Shown: piece after piece, positions 47,680 through 60,155 of the stretch
Position numbering within the stretch: position 1 is the stretch's first letter
Layout: each line of letters begins with the position of its first letter
NCBI RefSeq assembly: GCF_029211265.1
Contig: NZ_JARGEL010000028.1
Location: 69,674 to 133,673, forward strand
Direction: 5' to 3'
DNA length: 64,000 nt
DNA from: Extensimonas soli
GTDB taxonomy: Bacteria; Pseudomonadota; Gammaproteobacteria; Burkholderiales; Burkholderiaceae_C
Notes under the pieces: model-generated
Told to the model about the DNA's origin: nothing
Seen by the model: only the letters and a program-made list of their open reading frames with translations
The model's database searches: none
Made by a program: the position numbers and the translations under genes

Positions 47680-47700
47680 CTCTGCATCTTTTTTGCAGAG
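47680..47700 (-). promoter_or_regulatory. Hairpin in the rplU leader
   Basis: CTCTGCA pairs with TGCAGAG over a 7-nt loop about 30 bp before rplU; on the minus strand TTTTAT follows. TAGAAT lies a few bases further upstream as a possible -10. It could act as an L21-type leader element or a weak attenuator. Confidence 0.4.
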
Positions 47701-47748
47701 CCGAGCATTCTACCACGCTGATCCTTCCAGCGCCACAGCTGTCAATGC

Positions 47749-47885
47749 AAAGTAGAAATGCCCCCTTCTGAACCAAATAGAAATGTTTCCCTGACCTGCG
47801 AGCACGGGGAGGGTGAGTGCTCAACCCGCGTGCCCATAGGCCAAGGGAACATTTGTATTGGGCTCAGAAAGGGACGTTTCTTTTT
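47749..47885 (+). mobile_element. Short element with IS-like multiple terminal repeats (IS remnant or MITE)
   Basis: The left end has AGTAGAAATGCCCCCTTCTGA and the right end, read inversely, AAAAGAAACGTCCCTTTCTGA; similarity runs for about 47 bp, and each end contains a second AxAAATGTTyCC repeat about 24 bp further in. Such doubled end repeats are typical of IS21-like transposons. Only about 40 bp separates the ends and no transposase remains. Its right end supplies the stop codon of the adjacent flippase-like gene. Confidence 0.6.
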
Positions 47886-48829
47886 GGGTTGACACCGAAA
47901 GCCAAGGCGCCCACGGCCCCTTGCACCAGCGCATACGCGCCATAGACCAGGGCCACGCCCACAGCGGCCGCGGCAGGCACTCCGAACGGCGCCAACGCTG
48001 CGATGCTCGCGGCCTCGCGCGTGCCCCAGCCGCCTATGCTGACGGGCAAGGCCGCCAGCAAAAAAATCGGCGCCATGGCAAAGGCCCAGGCCGCGGCCGG
48101 CAAGTGCACACCCAAAGCCAGCCCCCCCACAGCCAGCGCGGTCACAGACAAAACCTGCACCATGGCCGAGGCCAGCGCCTGCAACAGCCATTGGCGCCCC
48201 GCGTCGGGGCGTACGGCGGCTTGCATCAATGGTGCCAGCCAGGCAGTGGTGCTGTTGGGCCGCTTTGCGCGCAGCCACAGCAGCAACGCCCACGGGAACG
48301 CGAGCAAGAGCAACGCCCCCAGCACGGCCGCCGCGAGCAAAAACAACGGGCTGGCATGCAGCGCCGGCGCCAGGGCAGGTGCCGAAGCCGCCGCGCCCAG
48401 GGCGCCGAGCGCGCACAGCATCCACACGCCGCTCAAACGATCGAGCAACACCGACAAGGATGCGGCGGCTTTGGTCGCCGGCAGGGGCGCGGTAGCTGCT
48501 TGCAGCACACCGAAAGCCGCTACCGCGCGATAGACATCACCCCCGACCACCGCACCTGGCAGCAGCACGTTCAGCCCTATGGCTTGAAAATACCAGCGCA
48601 GCGCGTCCGTCCGGCGCATGGGCAGGCCCAGCCACTGCGACAGCGCGTGCCAGCGCCAGGCTGAGACAACATTGGAAGCGAACGCCGCCACAAGGCCAAG
48701 CAGCAGCCAGCGCCCATCGGCCTCGCGCAGCCGCCCGAGCAAGGCCGCCGGGTCCGCCAGGTAGGCCACTGCCGCGAGCAGCGCGAGGCCGACCAGGCCC
48801 TTGAGCCAGGCTTTGCGCAAACGGTTCAC
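47864..48829 (-). CDS. Flippase-like integral membrane protein (LPG synthase N-terminal/UPF0104 family)
   Basis: A 321-residue protein with about eight membrane helices. LADPAALLGRLREADGRWLLLGL, WRWHALSQWLGLPM, FQAIGLNVLLPGAVVGGDVYR and LPVSIGGWGTREAA are the usual family blocks. Members move lipid-linked sugars or related lipids across the membrane. The last six residues (KRNVPF) and the stop lie in the terminal repeat of an IS-like element, so the natural C-terminus was replaced. It overlaps the glycosyltransferase gene by 4 bp. Confidence 0.85.
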   Translation of the reverse strand: MNRLRKAWLKGLVGLALLAAVAYLADPAALLGRLREADGRWLLLGLVAAFASNVVSAWRWHALSQWLGLPMRRTDALRWYFQAIGLNVLLPGAVVGGDVYRAVAAFGVLQAATAPLPATKAAASLSVLLDRLSGVWMLCALGALGAAASAPALAPALHASPLFLLAAAVLGALLLLAFPWALLLWLRAKRPNSTTAWLAPLMQAAVRPDAGRQWLLQALASAMVQVLSVTALAVGGLALGVHLPAAAWAFAMAPIFLLAALPVSIGGWGTREAASIAALAPFGVPAAAAVGVALVYGAYALVQGAVGALAFGVNPKRNVPF

Positions 48830-49872
48830 GTCGAGGCTGCCGCGCGCACCACCGGTTGCGGAACCGGGGCTTGGCCATGGGCGCCTTGCGGTGCTTGCGC
48901 TTGCGCCCAGGCCCCGTACTCATGCGCGTGGTATTGCTGCCCGCCGCCCGACTCGTAATAGATGCGCGTGAGCAACTCGCCCACGAGCCCCACGGCGATG
49001 AATTGCATGCCCATGAGCACCAGCAGCACGCCCGCGAGCAGCAAGGGCCGCCCGCCAATGTCCGCGCCCAGGAGCTTTTGCACCAGCAGCCAGGCCAGCA
49101 TCAGCATGCCAGGCACGGCCAGCCACAGGCCCAGGCCACCGAAGGCATGCAAGGGCCGCTGGCGAAAGCGCATGAAAAACACCATGAAGATCAGGTCGAG
49201 GATGACGCGAAACGTGCGGTCTATGCCGTACTTGGAGACGCCGCGCGTGCGCGCATGGTGGCGCACGGGCACCTCCGCGATGCGCGCACCCGCATCGCGC
49301 GCGAGCGAGGGAATAAAGCGGTGCAGCTCGCCATAGAGCCGGATGCGGTCGATGATGGGGCGGCGGTAGGCTTTGAGGGCGCAGCCGTAGTCGTGCAGCT
49401 GCACCTGGGTCGCGCGCGAGATCAGCCGGTTGGCCAGCACCGACGGCAGGCGCCGCGACAAGGCTTTGTCCTGGCGGTTCTTGCGCCAGCCGGAAATCAT
49501 GTCCACCGAGGGGTCGGCTTCGAGCCGCGCGAGCAGCAGCGGGATGTCGCCGGGTTCGTTTTGCAGGTCTGCGTCCAGGGTCACGACGTAGCGGCCGCGC
49601 ACGCGGTCGAAGCCCGCCTGCAGTGCACTCGACTGGCCGTAGTTGCGCACCAGACACACGGCCCGCAGCCATGGCCGGGTCTCGGCGAGCTCGCGCAAAC
49701 GCTGGGCGCTGCCGTCGCTCGAGCCATCGTCCACCGCGATCAGCTCGTAGCTGAGTGGCTGCGTGCGCATGGCGGCGTCGATGCGCTCGACCAGCTCGGG
49801 CAGGTTGTCGAATTCGTTGTATATGGGGACGACGATGGAGACGTCGGGATCAGGCGCAGTCACGGAGAGCAT
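48826..49872 (-). CDS. Family 2 glycosyltransferase, polyprenyl-phosphate type (GtrB/ArnC-like)
   Basis: A 348-residue enzyme. SIVVPIYNEFDNLPELVERI, the DDGSSDGS donor site and DADLQNEPGDIP are GT-A motifs of dolichyl/undecaprenyl-phosphate sugar transferases. Two C-terminal membrane helices (near 235-258 and 275-300) anchor it. It likely loads a sugar onto undecaprenyl phosphate for the membrane transferase encoded divergently at 50010. Confidence 0.9.
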   Translation of the reverse strand: MLSVTAPDPDVSIVVPIYNEFDNLPELVERIDAAMRTQPLSYELIAVDDGSSDGSAQRLRELAETRPWLRAVCLVRNYGQSSALQAGFDRVRGRYVVTLDADLQNEPGDIPLLLARLEADPSVDMISGWRKNRQDKALSRRLPSVLANRLISRATQVQLHDYGCALKAYRRPIIDRIRLYGELHRFIPSLARDAGARIAEVPVRHHARTRGVSKYGIDRTFRVILDLIFMVFFMRFRQRPLHAFGGLGLWLAVPGMLMLAWLLVQKLLGADIGGRPLLLAGVLLVLMGMQFIAVGLVGELLTRIYYESGGGQQYHAHEYGAWAQAQAPQGAHGQAPVPQPVVRAAAST

Positions 49873-50009
49873 GTTCCAAAGGTAAATGGCAGCCGCCTAT
49901 ACTACCCCGTTGCCCCAGCGCTGCGTCCTGGCAACAAACCCCATCTCCCCATGCCTGTCTGGCGCACCCGTGCAGACACCTGTTCTGCCGACGCCCGCAG
50001 CTTTTCTTC

Positions 50010-51572
50010 ATGACGTCCGCACACACACCGTCCTCCCGTGACTGGCACGCCCGCCTGTATGAGCATCCGCTTGTCTGGCTCGCGCTGCTGACCGTAGCGC
50101 ACGTGGTCTCCCGCGTGGCGATTTCACCGGGCATGAAGTGGGACGAATCGGAGCAGATTCTGTGGGCGCAGCAGTTTGCCTTGGGTTATGGGCCGCAGCC
50201 GCCGCTCTACACCTGGATGCAATGGGTTGTGTGCCAACTGCTGGGGCCGAGCGTGCTCGCGCTGGCGCTCGTCAAACAGGTGCTGATCGCGCTGAGCTAC
50301 GTGCTGGCCTGGCTCGCGGCGCGCACCCTGCTCGAGCCACCGGGCGCCTGGCGCGTTGCTGGGGCGTTGGTGCTGATGCTGCCGTTCGGCTGGCACGCGC
50401 TGCGTGACCAGACCCACAGCGTGCTGGTCACGGCCATGGGTTTTGGCGCCTGGTGGGCGGTGCTGCGCCAGATTCGCACACCCAAAGCAGCGAATTTTGC
50501 CTGGCTCGGGCTGTTTTGCGGCTTAGGGATGCTGTCCAAATACAGTTTTGCATTGTTCCTTGCGGCCTTGCTGCTTGCCGCCCTCACCGTGGCGCAGGCG
50601 CGGCGCGCTGTGCTGGCCCCCGGATGGTGGTGGGCGCCGCTCGTCGGGCTGCTGATTTTTGCGCCCCACGGCTATTGGCTGCTCTCGCACTGGCACCAGG
50701 CCACCGCGGAAACGCTGCAGAAGATGGACATCTCGGCGCAAAGAACGTGGTTGCAAGGCTTGGCCAGTCTGGGGCTGGCGGTGCTCTCGACACTGGGCCT
50801 GTGGCTGCTGGCGGTGCTGCTGAGCTACGGTGGCCGGTTGTGGGGCTCCGGCCCAGGCCGCTACCCCGTCGGCGCCACCGTCCACGCTGCCATCGATGCC
50901 CCTGTCTGGCGCTCTTGGGCCTGGCCACTGCTCGGCCGCTATCTGCTCATCGTGTGCCTGGCCCTCACGGGCATGGTGCTGCTGGGAGGCGTGAGCCATT
51001 TCAAGCAGCGTTGGGTGCTGCCGCTGCTGTCGATCGCCCCATTGGCCCTGTATGTCTGGCGCCCTGTATGTCTAGCGCCCGCTGCCGGTCGCGGCTATAC
51101 CACCGCCGTGGTCGGTGTAGCCCTCTTGTTTCTGGTGCTGGCCACGGCACGCCCCTGGATCGCCGGCTGGCGTGGCGATGCCGACGAACTCAACCACCCC
51201 GTGCCCGAGCTCGCCGCGCAGCTTGCACGTGCCGGCTACGACGGCCGCGGCGTCATCGTCGGCTCCGACCACATGATCGCGGCCATGTTGCATTCGCGCT
51301 TTCCGCAAAGCTTTGCCATCGCCTGCGCGGGGCCCGATCCTTCGCAAGCAGACTGCATCCGCACCGCGCATGCGCGTGCCCATGCGGCGGGCGTGGGCCT
51401 GCTGCTGGTGGCGCGCCGCGACCGCGCTCCTGCATCCTGGTGGGATGGCGTCTTTGCCGTGCTGCCGGCCGCAGCGGTGCATGCGCTCGATCTTCCCTTG
51501 GACAAAATGCCCCGCAACACGCCGCCCCTGCGCTATGAATATGCATGGCTGCCGGCCCCCATCGCACCATGA
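50010..51572 (+). CDS. Membrane glycosyltransferase, family 39 (ArnT/PMT-like)
   Basis: A 520-residue integral protein with about ten hydrophobic segments and the acidic loop WDESEQILWAQQFALGYGPQPPLYTW near 41-66, characteristic of GT39 lipid-to-envelope transferases. It probably transfers a sugar from the lipid carrier to an envelope acceptor such as lipid A or glycan. It is divergent from the GT2 gene and overlaps the epimerase gene by 4 bp. Confidence 0.85.
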   Translation: MTSAHTPSSRDWHARLYEHPLVWLALLTVAHVVSRVAISPGMKWDESEQILWAQQFALGYGPQPPLYTWMQWVVCQLLGPSVLALALVKQVLIALSYVLAWLAARTLLEPPGAWRVAGALVLMLPFGWHALRDQTHSVLVTAMGFGAWWAVLRQIRTPKAANFAWLGLFCGLGMLSKYSFALFLAALLLAALTVAQARRAVLAPGWWWAPLVGLLIFAPHGYWLLSHWHQATAETLQKMDISAQRTWLQGLASLGLAVLSTLGLWLLAVLLSYGGRLWGSGPGRYPVGATVHAAIDAPVWRSWAWPLLGRYLLIVCLALTGMVLLGGVSHFKQRWVLPLLSIAPLALYVWRPVCLAPAAGRGYTTAVVGVALLFLVLATARPWIAGWRGDADELNHPVPELAAQLARAGYDGRGVIVGSDHMIAAMLHSRFPQSFAIACAGPDPSQADCIRTAHARAHAAGVGLLLVARRDRAPASWWDGVFAVLPAAAVHALDLPLDKMPRNTPPLRYEYAWLPAPIAP

Positions 51573-52591
51573 GCCCTGTTAGCCCTGTTCTCGTCACCGG
51601 CTGCGCCGGCTTCATCGGCATGCACTGCGCGCTGCGCCTGCTCGAGCGCGGTTGCCCTGTGGTCGGGCTGGACAATCTCAACAGTTATTACGACGTGGCG
51701 CTCAAGCAGGCCCGGCTTGCGCAACTGCAGCCCTATCCGGGCTTTCGCTTCGTCAAGCTGGACCTGGCCGACCGCCAGGGGCTCGCTGCCCTGTTCGACG
51801 AGGTGCGTCCGCAGCGCGTCCTGCACCTGGCCGCCCAGGCGGGGGTGCGCTACTCGATCGAGCACCCGGACGATTACACCGACGCCAACCTGCTCGGCTT
51901 TGCCAACCTCCTGCAATGCTGCCGCAGGCACCAAGTCCAGCACCTGGTCTATGCCAGCAGCTCCAGCGTCTATGGCAGCAACGCCAAGATGCCTTTTGCC
52001 GAAAGCGACGCGGTGGACCATCCCATCAGCTACTACGCCGCGACCAAAAAGGCCAACGAGCTCATGGCGCACACGTATGCGCACCTTTACAGCATCCCCG
52101 TGACCGGACTGCGCTTTTTCACCGTGTATGGCCCCTGGGGCCGGCCTGACATGGCCTTGTTCAAGTTCACACGCGCCATGCTCGCGGGCGAAACCATAGA
52201 CGTGTATGGCAATGGTCAACTGGTGCGCGATTTCACCTACATCGACGACATCGTCGAAGGCGTGCTGCGCGTACTCGACAAGCCAGCCACTGCTGATGCG
52301 CACTTCGACCCGCTGCACCCAAACCCCGCCACCAGCTCCGCGCCCTACCGCATCTTCAACATCGGCAACAGCACCCCCACGGTCTTGCTGGACTACATCG
52401 CAGCACTCGAATCTGCACTCGGTATCACGGCCAAAAAACGCATGCTGCCGCGCCAGCCAGGGGACATGCAAAGCACCGCGGCGGACACGCGGGCGCTACA
52501 AGCATGGGTTAACTTTGCCCCGGCAACCAGCGTCGGCGAAGGCGTGCGACGCTTTGTGGACTGGTACCGTGGATTTTTCGGCGCGCAGTAA
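51569..52591 (+). CDS. NAD-dependent epimerase, UDP-glucuronate 4-epimerase-like
   Basis: A 340-residue extended SDR. Rossmann motif GCAGFIG (11-17), SSSSVYGSNAKMPF, catalytic SYYAATKKANE and FTVYGPWGRPDMALFKFT match UDP-glucuronate epimerases, which make UDP-galacturonate. ATG 51569 overlaps the upstream stop. Its position suggests that the sugar feeds the neighbouring glycosyltransferases. Confidence 0.88.
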   Translation: MSPVSPVLVTGCAGFIGMHCALRLLERGCPVVGLDNLNSYYDVALKQARLAQLQPYPGFRFVKLDLADRQGLAALFDEVRPQRVLHLAAQAGVRYSIEHPDDYTDANLLGFANLLQCCRRHQVQHLVYASSSSVYGSNAKMPFAESDAVDHPISYYAATKKANELMAHTYAHLYSIPVTGLRFFTVYGPWGRPDMALFKFTRAMLAGETIDVYGNGQLVRDFTYIDDIVEGVLRVLDKPATADAHFDPLHPNPATSSAPYRIFNIGNSTPTVLLDYIAALESALGITAKKRMLPRQPGDMQSTAADTRALQAWVNFAPATSVGEGVRRFVDWYRGFFGAQ

Positions 52592-54436
<1,845 letters not shown>

Positions 54437-54455
54437 GACCACGAAGGAAGACCCC

Positions 54456-55313
54456 ATGCAACTGTGCGGTTTCGACGTCGGGCTCCAACAGCCGTTTTTC
54501 CTCATCGCCGGCCCCTGCGTGGTCGAGTCCGAGCAGCTGCAGATGGACGTGGCCGGGCAGCTCAAGGAAATCACCGCGGCGCTGGGCATCCCTTTCATCT
54601 TCAAGAGCAGCTACGACAAGGCCAACCGTTCGAGCGGCACGAGCTTTCGCGGCCCGGGCATGGAACGCGGGCTGGAGATTTTGGCCAAGGTGCGCCGCGA
54701 GGTCGGCGTGCCCGTCCTCACCGACGTGCACACCGAGGCCGAGGTACCCGCCGTGGCCGCAGTGGTCGATGTGCTGCAAACACCGGCCTTTTTGTGCCGC
54801 CAGACCGACTTCATCCGCGCCGTGGCGCAGTCGGGCAAGCCCGTGAACATCAAAAAAGGCCAGTTTCTCGCGCCACACGACATGAAGAACGTGATCGACA
54901 AGGCGCGCGCGGCTGCCCGCGAGGCGGGCCTGTCGGAGGATCTCTTTCTCGCGTGCGAGCGCGGCGTGAGCTTTGGCTACAACAACCTCGTGAGCGACAT
55001 GCGCGCGCTCGCCATCCTGCGCGAGACCGGCGCGCCCGTGGTGTTCGACGCCACACACAGCGTGCAACTGCCTGGCGGCCAGGGCACGAGCAGCGGCGGC
55101 CAGCGCGAGTTCGTGCCCGTGCTTGCACGCGCGGCCGTGGCCGTGGGCGTGGCGGGTTTGTTCATGGAAACGCACCCCAACCCCGCGCAAGCGCTCTCGG
55201 ACGGCCCGAACGCCGTGCCGCTCGAGCACATGCGCGCCCTGCTCGAAACCCTGGTCGCGCTCGACCAGGTCACCAAGCGCCAGGGCTTTCTCGAAGACGT
55301 TTTTCGCCCGTGA
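54456..55313 (+). CDS. kdsA: 3-deoxy-8-phosphooctulonate synthase (KDO-8-P synthase)
   Basis: A 285-residue TIM-barrel enzyme for lipopolysaccharide core [41 protein letters not shown] and [11 protein letters not shown] are family blocks. GGAAG lies 7 bp before ATG 54456. Confidence 0.97.
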   Translation: MQLCGFDVGLQQPFFLIAGPCVVESEQLQMDVAGQLKEITAALGIPFIFKSSYDKANRSSGTSFRGPGMERGLEILAKVRREVGVPVLTDVHTEAEVPAVAAVVDVLQTPAFLCRQTDFIRAVAQSGKPVNIKKGQFLAPHDMKNVIDKARAAAREAGLSEDLFLACERGVSFGYNNLVSDMRALAILRETGAPVVFDATHSVQLPGGQGTSSGGQREFVPVLARAAVAVGVAGLFMETHPNPAQALSDGPNAVPLEHMRALLETLVALDQVTKRQGFLEDVFRP

Positions 55314-55366
55314 ACCCAGCGTCGTAAAAGGGTCCATTCGCAACCTCAACCTCGTGGAGACAAAAA

Positions 55367-55657
55367 ATGAGCAGTGCCTACGTCATCGCCTCGGTCACCG
55401 TCACCAACCCGGCGCAGTACGACGAATACCGCAAACTCAGCACCGAAGCCATGCGCGTGCACGGCGCCGAAGTGTGCGTGCGCGGCGGCAAGGCCGAGGT
55501 GCTCGAAGGCGACTTTGATCCCGGACGCATCGTGGTCTTGAAGTTCCCCAGCGTGGAAGCCGCACGCGCCTTTTATGACTCGCCCGAATACCGCAAGGCC
55601 CGCGCCGCACGCGAGGGCGCTGCCGTCATGCGCCTGCTGGCCGTCGAAGGCGTGTGA
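55367..55657 (+). CDS. DUF1330 family protein
   Basis: A 96-residue ferredoxin-like alpha/beta protein with VTVTNPAQYDEYRKLST, the VLEGDFDPGRIVVLKFPSVEAARAFYDSPEY block and R-rich end typical of DUF1330. Family function is unknown; related folds are dimeric small-molecule enzymes. It sits between kdsA and eno, as in several relatives. Confidence 0.88.
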   Translation: MSSAYVIASVTVTNPAQYDEYRKLSTEAMRVHGAEVCVRGGKAEVLEGDFDPGRIVVLKFPSVEAARAFYDSPEYRKARAAREGAAVMRLLAVEGV

Positions 55658-55667
55658 GCCCAGCCAA

Positions 55668-57041
<1,374 letters not shown>

Positions 57042-57085
57042 CAGCGCGCCGCGCCAGAGCCAGCATTCGCTGCCGTTGAGCCACC

Positions 57086-57364
57086 ATGGGCGGGCGCTTC
57101 GTTCCCTTCGTGCTGCTGGCCTTGCTGGTGGCTTTGCACGCGCAGCTCTGGCTCGGACGCGGCAGCGTCGCGCACGTGCGCAGCCTACAGCAGCAGCTCG
57201 CCGCACAAAAAGCCGCGAACGCCCAGGCCCAGCAGGCCAACGACCGGCTCACGGCCGAGGTCAACGACCTCAAGGAGGGGTTGGAGATGGTCGAAGACAA
57301 GGCCCGCAGCGAGCTGGGCATGGTCAAGCCCAACGAAATTTACGTGCAGATCGCGCCGCGCTGA
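57086..57364 (+). CDS. ftsB: Cell division protein FtsB
   Basis: A 92-residue bitopic protein. A single membrane helix (FVLLALLVALHAQLWLG) is followed by a coiled coil (RSLQQQLAAQKAANAQAQQANDRL, split) and the conserved EMVEDKARSELGMVKPNEIYVQ tail. It bridges FtsL and FtsQ at the septum. Position after eno is standard. Confidence 0.93.
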   Translation: MGGRFVPFVLLALLVALHAQLWLGRGSVAHVRSLQQQLAAQKAANAQAQQANDRLTAEVNDLKEGLEMVEDKARSELGMVKPNEIYVQIAPR

Positions 57365-57384
57365 AAACACTCGTCATAACGACG

Positions 57385-57422
57385 CGGGGCGCCGGTTCGG
57401 ACAAACCGGCGCCCCGTTTTTT
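57385..57422 (+). terminator. Strong terminator after ftsB
   Basis: CGGGGCGCCGGTT pairs perfectly with AACCGGCGCCCCG over a 6-nt loop, followed by TTTTTT, ending the eno-ftsB transcript before the convergent DUF35 gene. Confidence 0.95.
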
Positions 57423-57433
57423 CGCTGGATGAC

Positions 57434-57832
57434 TTACACCGGCGTGAACATAGGCACCATGGTGCCGTTTTCGCTCGGCTTCATCACCACCTTGACGCGG
57501 TCGCCGATGCGCAGGGCCTCGAAGTCGCAATCGACGATGTTGGTGAGCATGCTCACGCCCTCATCGAGCGTGACGTAGGCTATCACGTAGGGCACGGGGC
57601 CGACGCGGCGGTTGATGCTGAAGGTGTAGATCGTGCCGGTGCCGGCGGCTTCCCTCCACTCCGTCTGCTCGCTCATACAAAACGGGCACAGGGGGCGCGG
57701 ATACCAGTGCGGCTGGTTACAGGCACGGCAGTGTTTGACGAGCAGTTTGCCGGACTGCGCAGCGGCCCAGAATTCCTTGTTGTCGGGCCAGATCTCGGGC
57801 GAAGGGATGGTGCGTGTGCTTGCAGTGGTCAT
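57434..57832 (-). CDS. DUF35 OB-fold protein with intact zinc ribbon (thiolase partner A)
   Basis: A 132-residue protein. The rubredoxin-like zinc ribbon is C35-x2-C38-x10-C49-x2-C52, followed by an OB fold (GTGTIYTFSINRRV, PYVIAYVTLDEG). DUF35 proteins bind thiolase-like enzymes, as in Ltp2-type retro-aldolases and BbsAB. It starts 4 bp after its thiolase partner. Confidence 0.9.
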   Translation of the reverse strand: MTTASTRTIPSPEIWPDNKEFWAAAQSGKLLVKHCRACNQPHWYPRPLCPFCMSEQTEWREAAGTGTIYTFSINRRVGPVPYVIAYVTLDEGVSMLTNIVDCDFEALRIGDRVKVVMKPSENGTMVPMFTPV

Positions 57833-57836
57833 GGCT

Positions 57837-59003
57837 TCAGGCCCTTTCCAAAATCAAAGTGGCGCTGCCGTGCAAAGCGCCGAGTCTGCCGCCGGTGCCT
57901 TGCGCGAGCGCCAGCGTGCAGTTTTTCACTTGTACCGCGGGGTGCGCCTCGCCGCGCAACTGGCGCACGGCCTCGATCACCTTGGTGATGCCGCCGCGGT
58001 TGGCCGGGTGGTTGTTGCACAAGCCGCCGCCGTCGGTATTGAAGGGCAGCTTGCCTACGCCGGAGATCAGGTTGCCATCGGCGACGAACTTGCCGCCCTC
58101 GCCTTTCTTGCAAAACCCCAGGTCTTCAAGCTGCATCAGCACGGTGATCGTGAAGCTGTCGTAGATCGATGCGTATTGGATGTCGGCCGGCGTCACGCCC
58201 GCCTCGGCAAACGCGCGCGGGCCCGACCAGGCCGCACCTGAGTAGGAAAGATCGACCTTGCCGCCGTTGAACCCCTTGGGCGCCTCGCCCGCACCCAGCA
58301 CGTTGACGATGGGACGCTTGAGCGAACGTGCGATTTCAGGCCGCGCGACGATCAGCGCACCACCGCCATCGCTGACCACGCAGCAGTCGAGCTTGTGCAG
58401 CGGGTCGGCGATCATGGGCGAATTCACCACGTCCGCGACGCTGACCACGTCACGCAGCATGGCGTTGGGGTTGTGCTGCGCGTGGTGCGAAGCCGCCACC
58501 TTGATCCAGGCGAGTTGCTCCGCCGTAGTGCCGAATTCGTACATATGACGCTGGGCAACGATGGCGTACAGGTTCACCGTGACCGGCCCGTAGGGCGCCT
58601 CGAACGGCGACTCGGGCACGTTCGGGCCGAAATTGCGCGGTATCGTGCCGCTCGAAGCCTCGGAACGCGGCCGCCCCGCCAGCGTGATCAGCGCGACGTT
58701 GCACTTGCCCGCCATGATGGCCTGCGTGGCATGGGCCACGTGCGCGATATACGAGGAACCGCCGGTTTCGGTCGAATCGACGTGGCGCGGGCGCAGGCCC
58801 ATGTAGTCGACCATGCTCAGCATGCCCAGGCCAGGCGCGTCGCCGGCGCAGAAGTAGCCATCGACGTCACTCAGCGAGAGCCCCGCGTCTTCGAGGGCGC
58901 CGCGCGCGGATTCGGCGTGCAGTTGGGCGACGGTCTTGTCCGGCGCCTTGCGGGTGGGGTGCTCGTAGGCGCCCACGATACAGGCTTGTCTTTTGATGCT
59001 CAT
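57837..59003 (-). CDS. Thiolase-like protein of the SCP-x/lipid-transfer type (A)
   Basis: A 388-residue thiolase-fold protein. At the place of the acyl-accepting cysteine it reads STETGGSSYIAHVAHA, with no Cys near residue 80, as in aldolase-type members. Later GGGLCNNHPANRGG replaces the usual C-terminal catalytic block. With its DUF35 neighbour it may act as a retro-aldolase on a branched acyl-CoA rather than a thiolase. It is divergent from an SDR across an operator-like site. Confidence 0.82.
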   Translation of the reverse strand: MSIKRQACIVGAYEHPTRKAPDKTVAQLHAESARGALEDAGLSLSDVDGYFCAGDAPGLGMLSMVDYMGLRPRHVDSTETGGSSYIAHVAHATQAIMAGKCNVALITLAGRPRSEASSGTIPRNFGPNVPESPFEAPYGPVTVNLYAIVAQRHMYEFGTTAEQLAWIKVAASHHAQHNPNAMLRDVVSVADVVNSPMIADPLHKLDCCVVSDGGGALIVARPEIARSLKRPIVNVLGAGEAPKGFNGGKVDLSYSGAAWSGPRAFAEAGVTPADIQYASIYDSFTITVLMQLEDLGFCKKGEGGKFVADGNLISGVGKLPFNTDGGGLCNNHPANRGGITKVIEAVRQLRGEAHPAVQVKNCTLALAQGTGGRLGALHGSATLILERA

Positions 59004-59063
59004 GGGGGAAACTGATCAAAATGGAAAAGGAAGGAAGGACATCGAAGCGATGAACCTGTTATC

Positions 59064-59075
59064 CTAACAAACGTT
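59064..59075 (+). promoter_or_regulatory. Predicted TetR-family operator between thiolase A and the SDR
   Basis: CTAACAAACGTT (then CGG) lies 60 bp from the thiolase start and 108 bp from the SDR start, and matches the sites at 698 and 11848 in CTAAC-N-A-W-CGTT. Confidence 0.45.
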
Positions 59076-59183
59076 CGGATGGCCCAAGTATCGCACCATT
59101 CGTTCTCGCTCAAGTCCGAGGCGAATCCAGGCAAAACACGCGATACGCTTTCATTACCCTGCAACGACACCACGGAGACAAGC

Positions 59184-60098
59184 ATGAACATTCGTTTCGA
59201 CAACCGCGTCGCCATCGTCACCGGCGCCGGTTCGGGCCTGGGCCGCAGCCATGCGCTGCTGCTCGCCTCGCGCGGCGCCAAAGTCGTGGTCAACGACCTC
59301 GGCGGCGCCGTCGATGGCAGCGGCGGCTCGCTGACACCGGCGCAGCGCGTGGTCGCCGAAATCGAGGCTGCAGGCGGCACCGCGATTGCCAATGCGGATT
59401 CGGTCGCAAGCCCCGAAGGCGCCCAACGCATGGTGCAAGCCGCACTCGACCAGTGGGGGCGCGTGGACATCCTCGTGAACAATGCCGGCATCCTGCGCGA
59501 CCGCACCATTTTGAAAATGACGCCCGAGGATTTCGACGCCGTCGTGGCCGTGCACCTGGCTGGCTCGGCCTACTGCACCATGGCCGCCTGGCCGCACATG
59601 AAAGAAGCCAACTTCGGGCGCATCGTGATGACCACCTCGGCCGCGGGCTTGTTCGGCAACTTCGGCCAGGCCAACTATGCGGCGGCCAAGCTGGGCATCG
59701 TGGGCCTCATGAACGCGCTCAAGCACGAGGGCGCCAAGTACGACATCCGCGTCAACACCGTCGCGCCGATCGCGCTCACGCGCATGACCGAAGACCTGAT
59801 CGCCCCCGACGTCAAGCCACGGCTCAAACCCGAGTACGTGTCATCCATGGTGGCGTGGTTCTGTGCGCCCGAAAACCAGGCCACCGGGGACATCGTCGAA
59901 GTGGGCGCGGGCTACTACGCGCGCGTGCAAGTCATGGAAGGCGAAGGCATGCTGCTGGGCAAGGGCCAGGTGCCCACGCCCGAAGAAGTGCGCGACCACT
60001 ACGCACGCATCTGCGACATGCGCGGCGCCAAGCCCTTTGAGTCGGCCAACGAGGTCATGCGTCGCGTGTTCGGCGAACTCCAGCGTCCGAGCAAATAA
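59184..60098 (+). CDS. Short-chain dehydrogenase of the multifunctional beta-oxidation (HSD17B4-like) type
   Basis: A 304-residue SDR. TGAGSGLG (13-20), NNAGILRDRTILKM and Y165-x3-K169 are present. VVVNDLGGAVDGSGGS and ILRDRTILKM are typical of (3R)-hydroxyacyl-CoA dehydrogenases of peroxisomal MFE-2 type. ATG 59184 has GGAG upstream. Between two thiolase-like/DUF35 pairs it fits a side-chain or ring beta-oxidation step. Confidence 0.87.
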   Translation: MNIRFDNRVAIVTGAGSGLGRSHALLLASRGAKVVVNDLGGAVDGSGGSLTPAQRVVAEIEAAGGTAIANADSVASPEGAQRMVQAALDQWGRVDILVNNAGILRDRTILKMTPEDFDAVVAVHLAGSAYCTMAAWPHMKEANFGRIVMTTSAAGLFGNFGQANYAAAKLGIVGLMNALKHEGAKYDIRVNTVAPIALTRMTEDLIAPDVKPRLKPEYVSSMVAWFCAPENQATGDIVEVGAGYYARVQVMEGEGMLLGKGQVPTPEEVRDHYARICDMRGAKPFESANEVMRRVFGELQRPSK

Positions 60099-60155
60099 AA
60101 CGAGACTCTGCAGGGCAAACCTGGTGGCTGAAATGCCCCCAGGTCTGTCAATGCT

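Noticed and set aside
60118-60150. Terminator between the SDR and DUF35 B
   Set aside because: ACCTGG/CCAGGT pairing is short with a large loop and no T-run.
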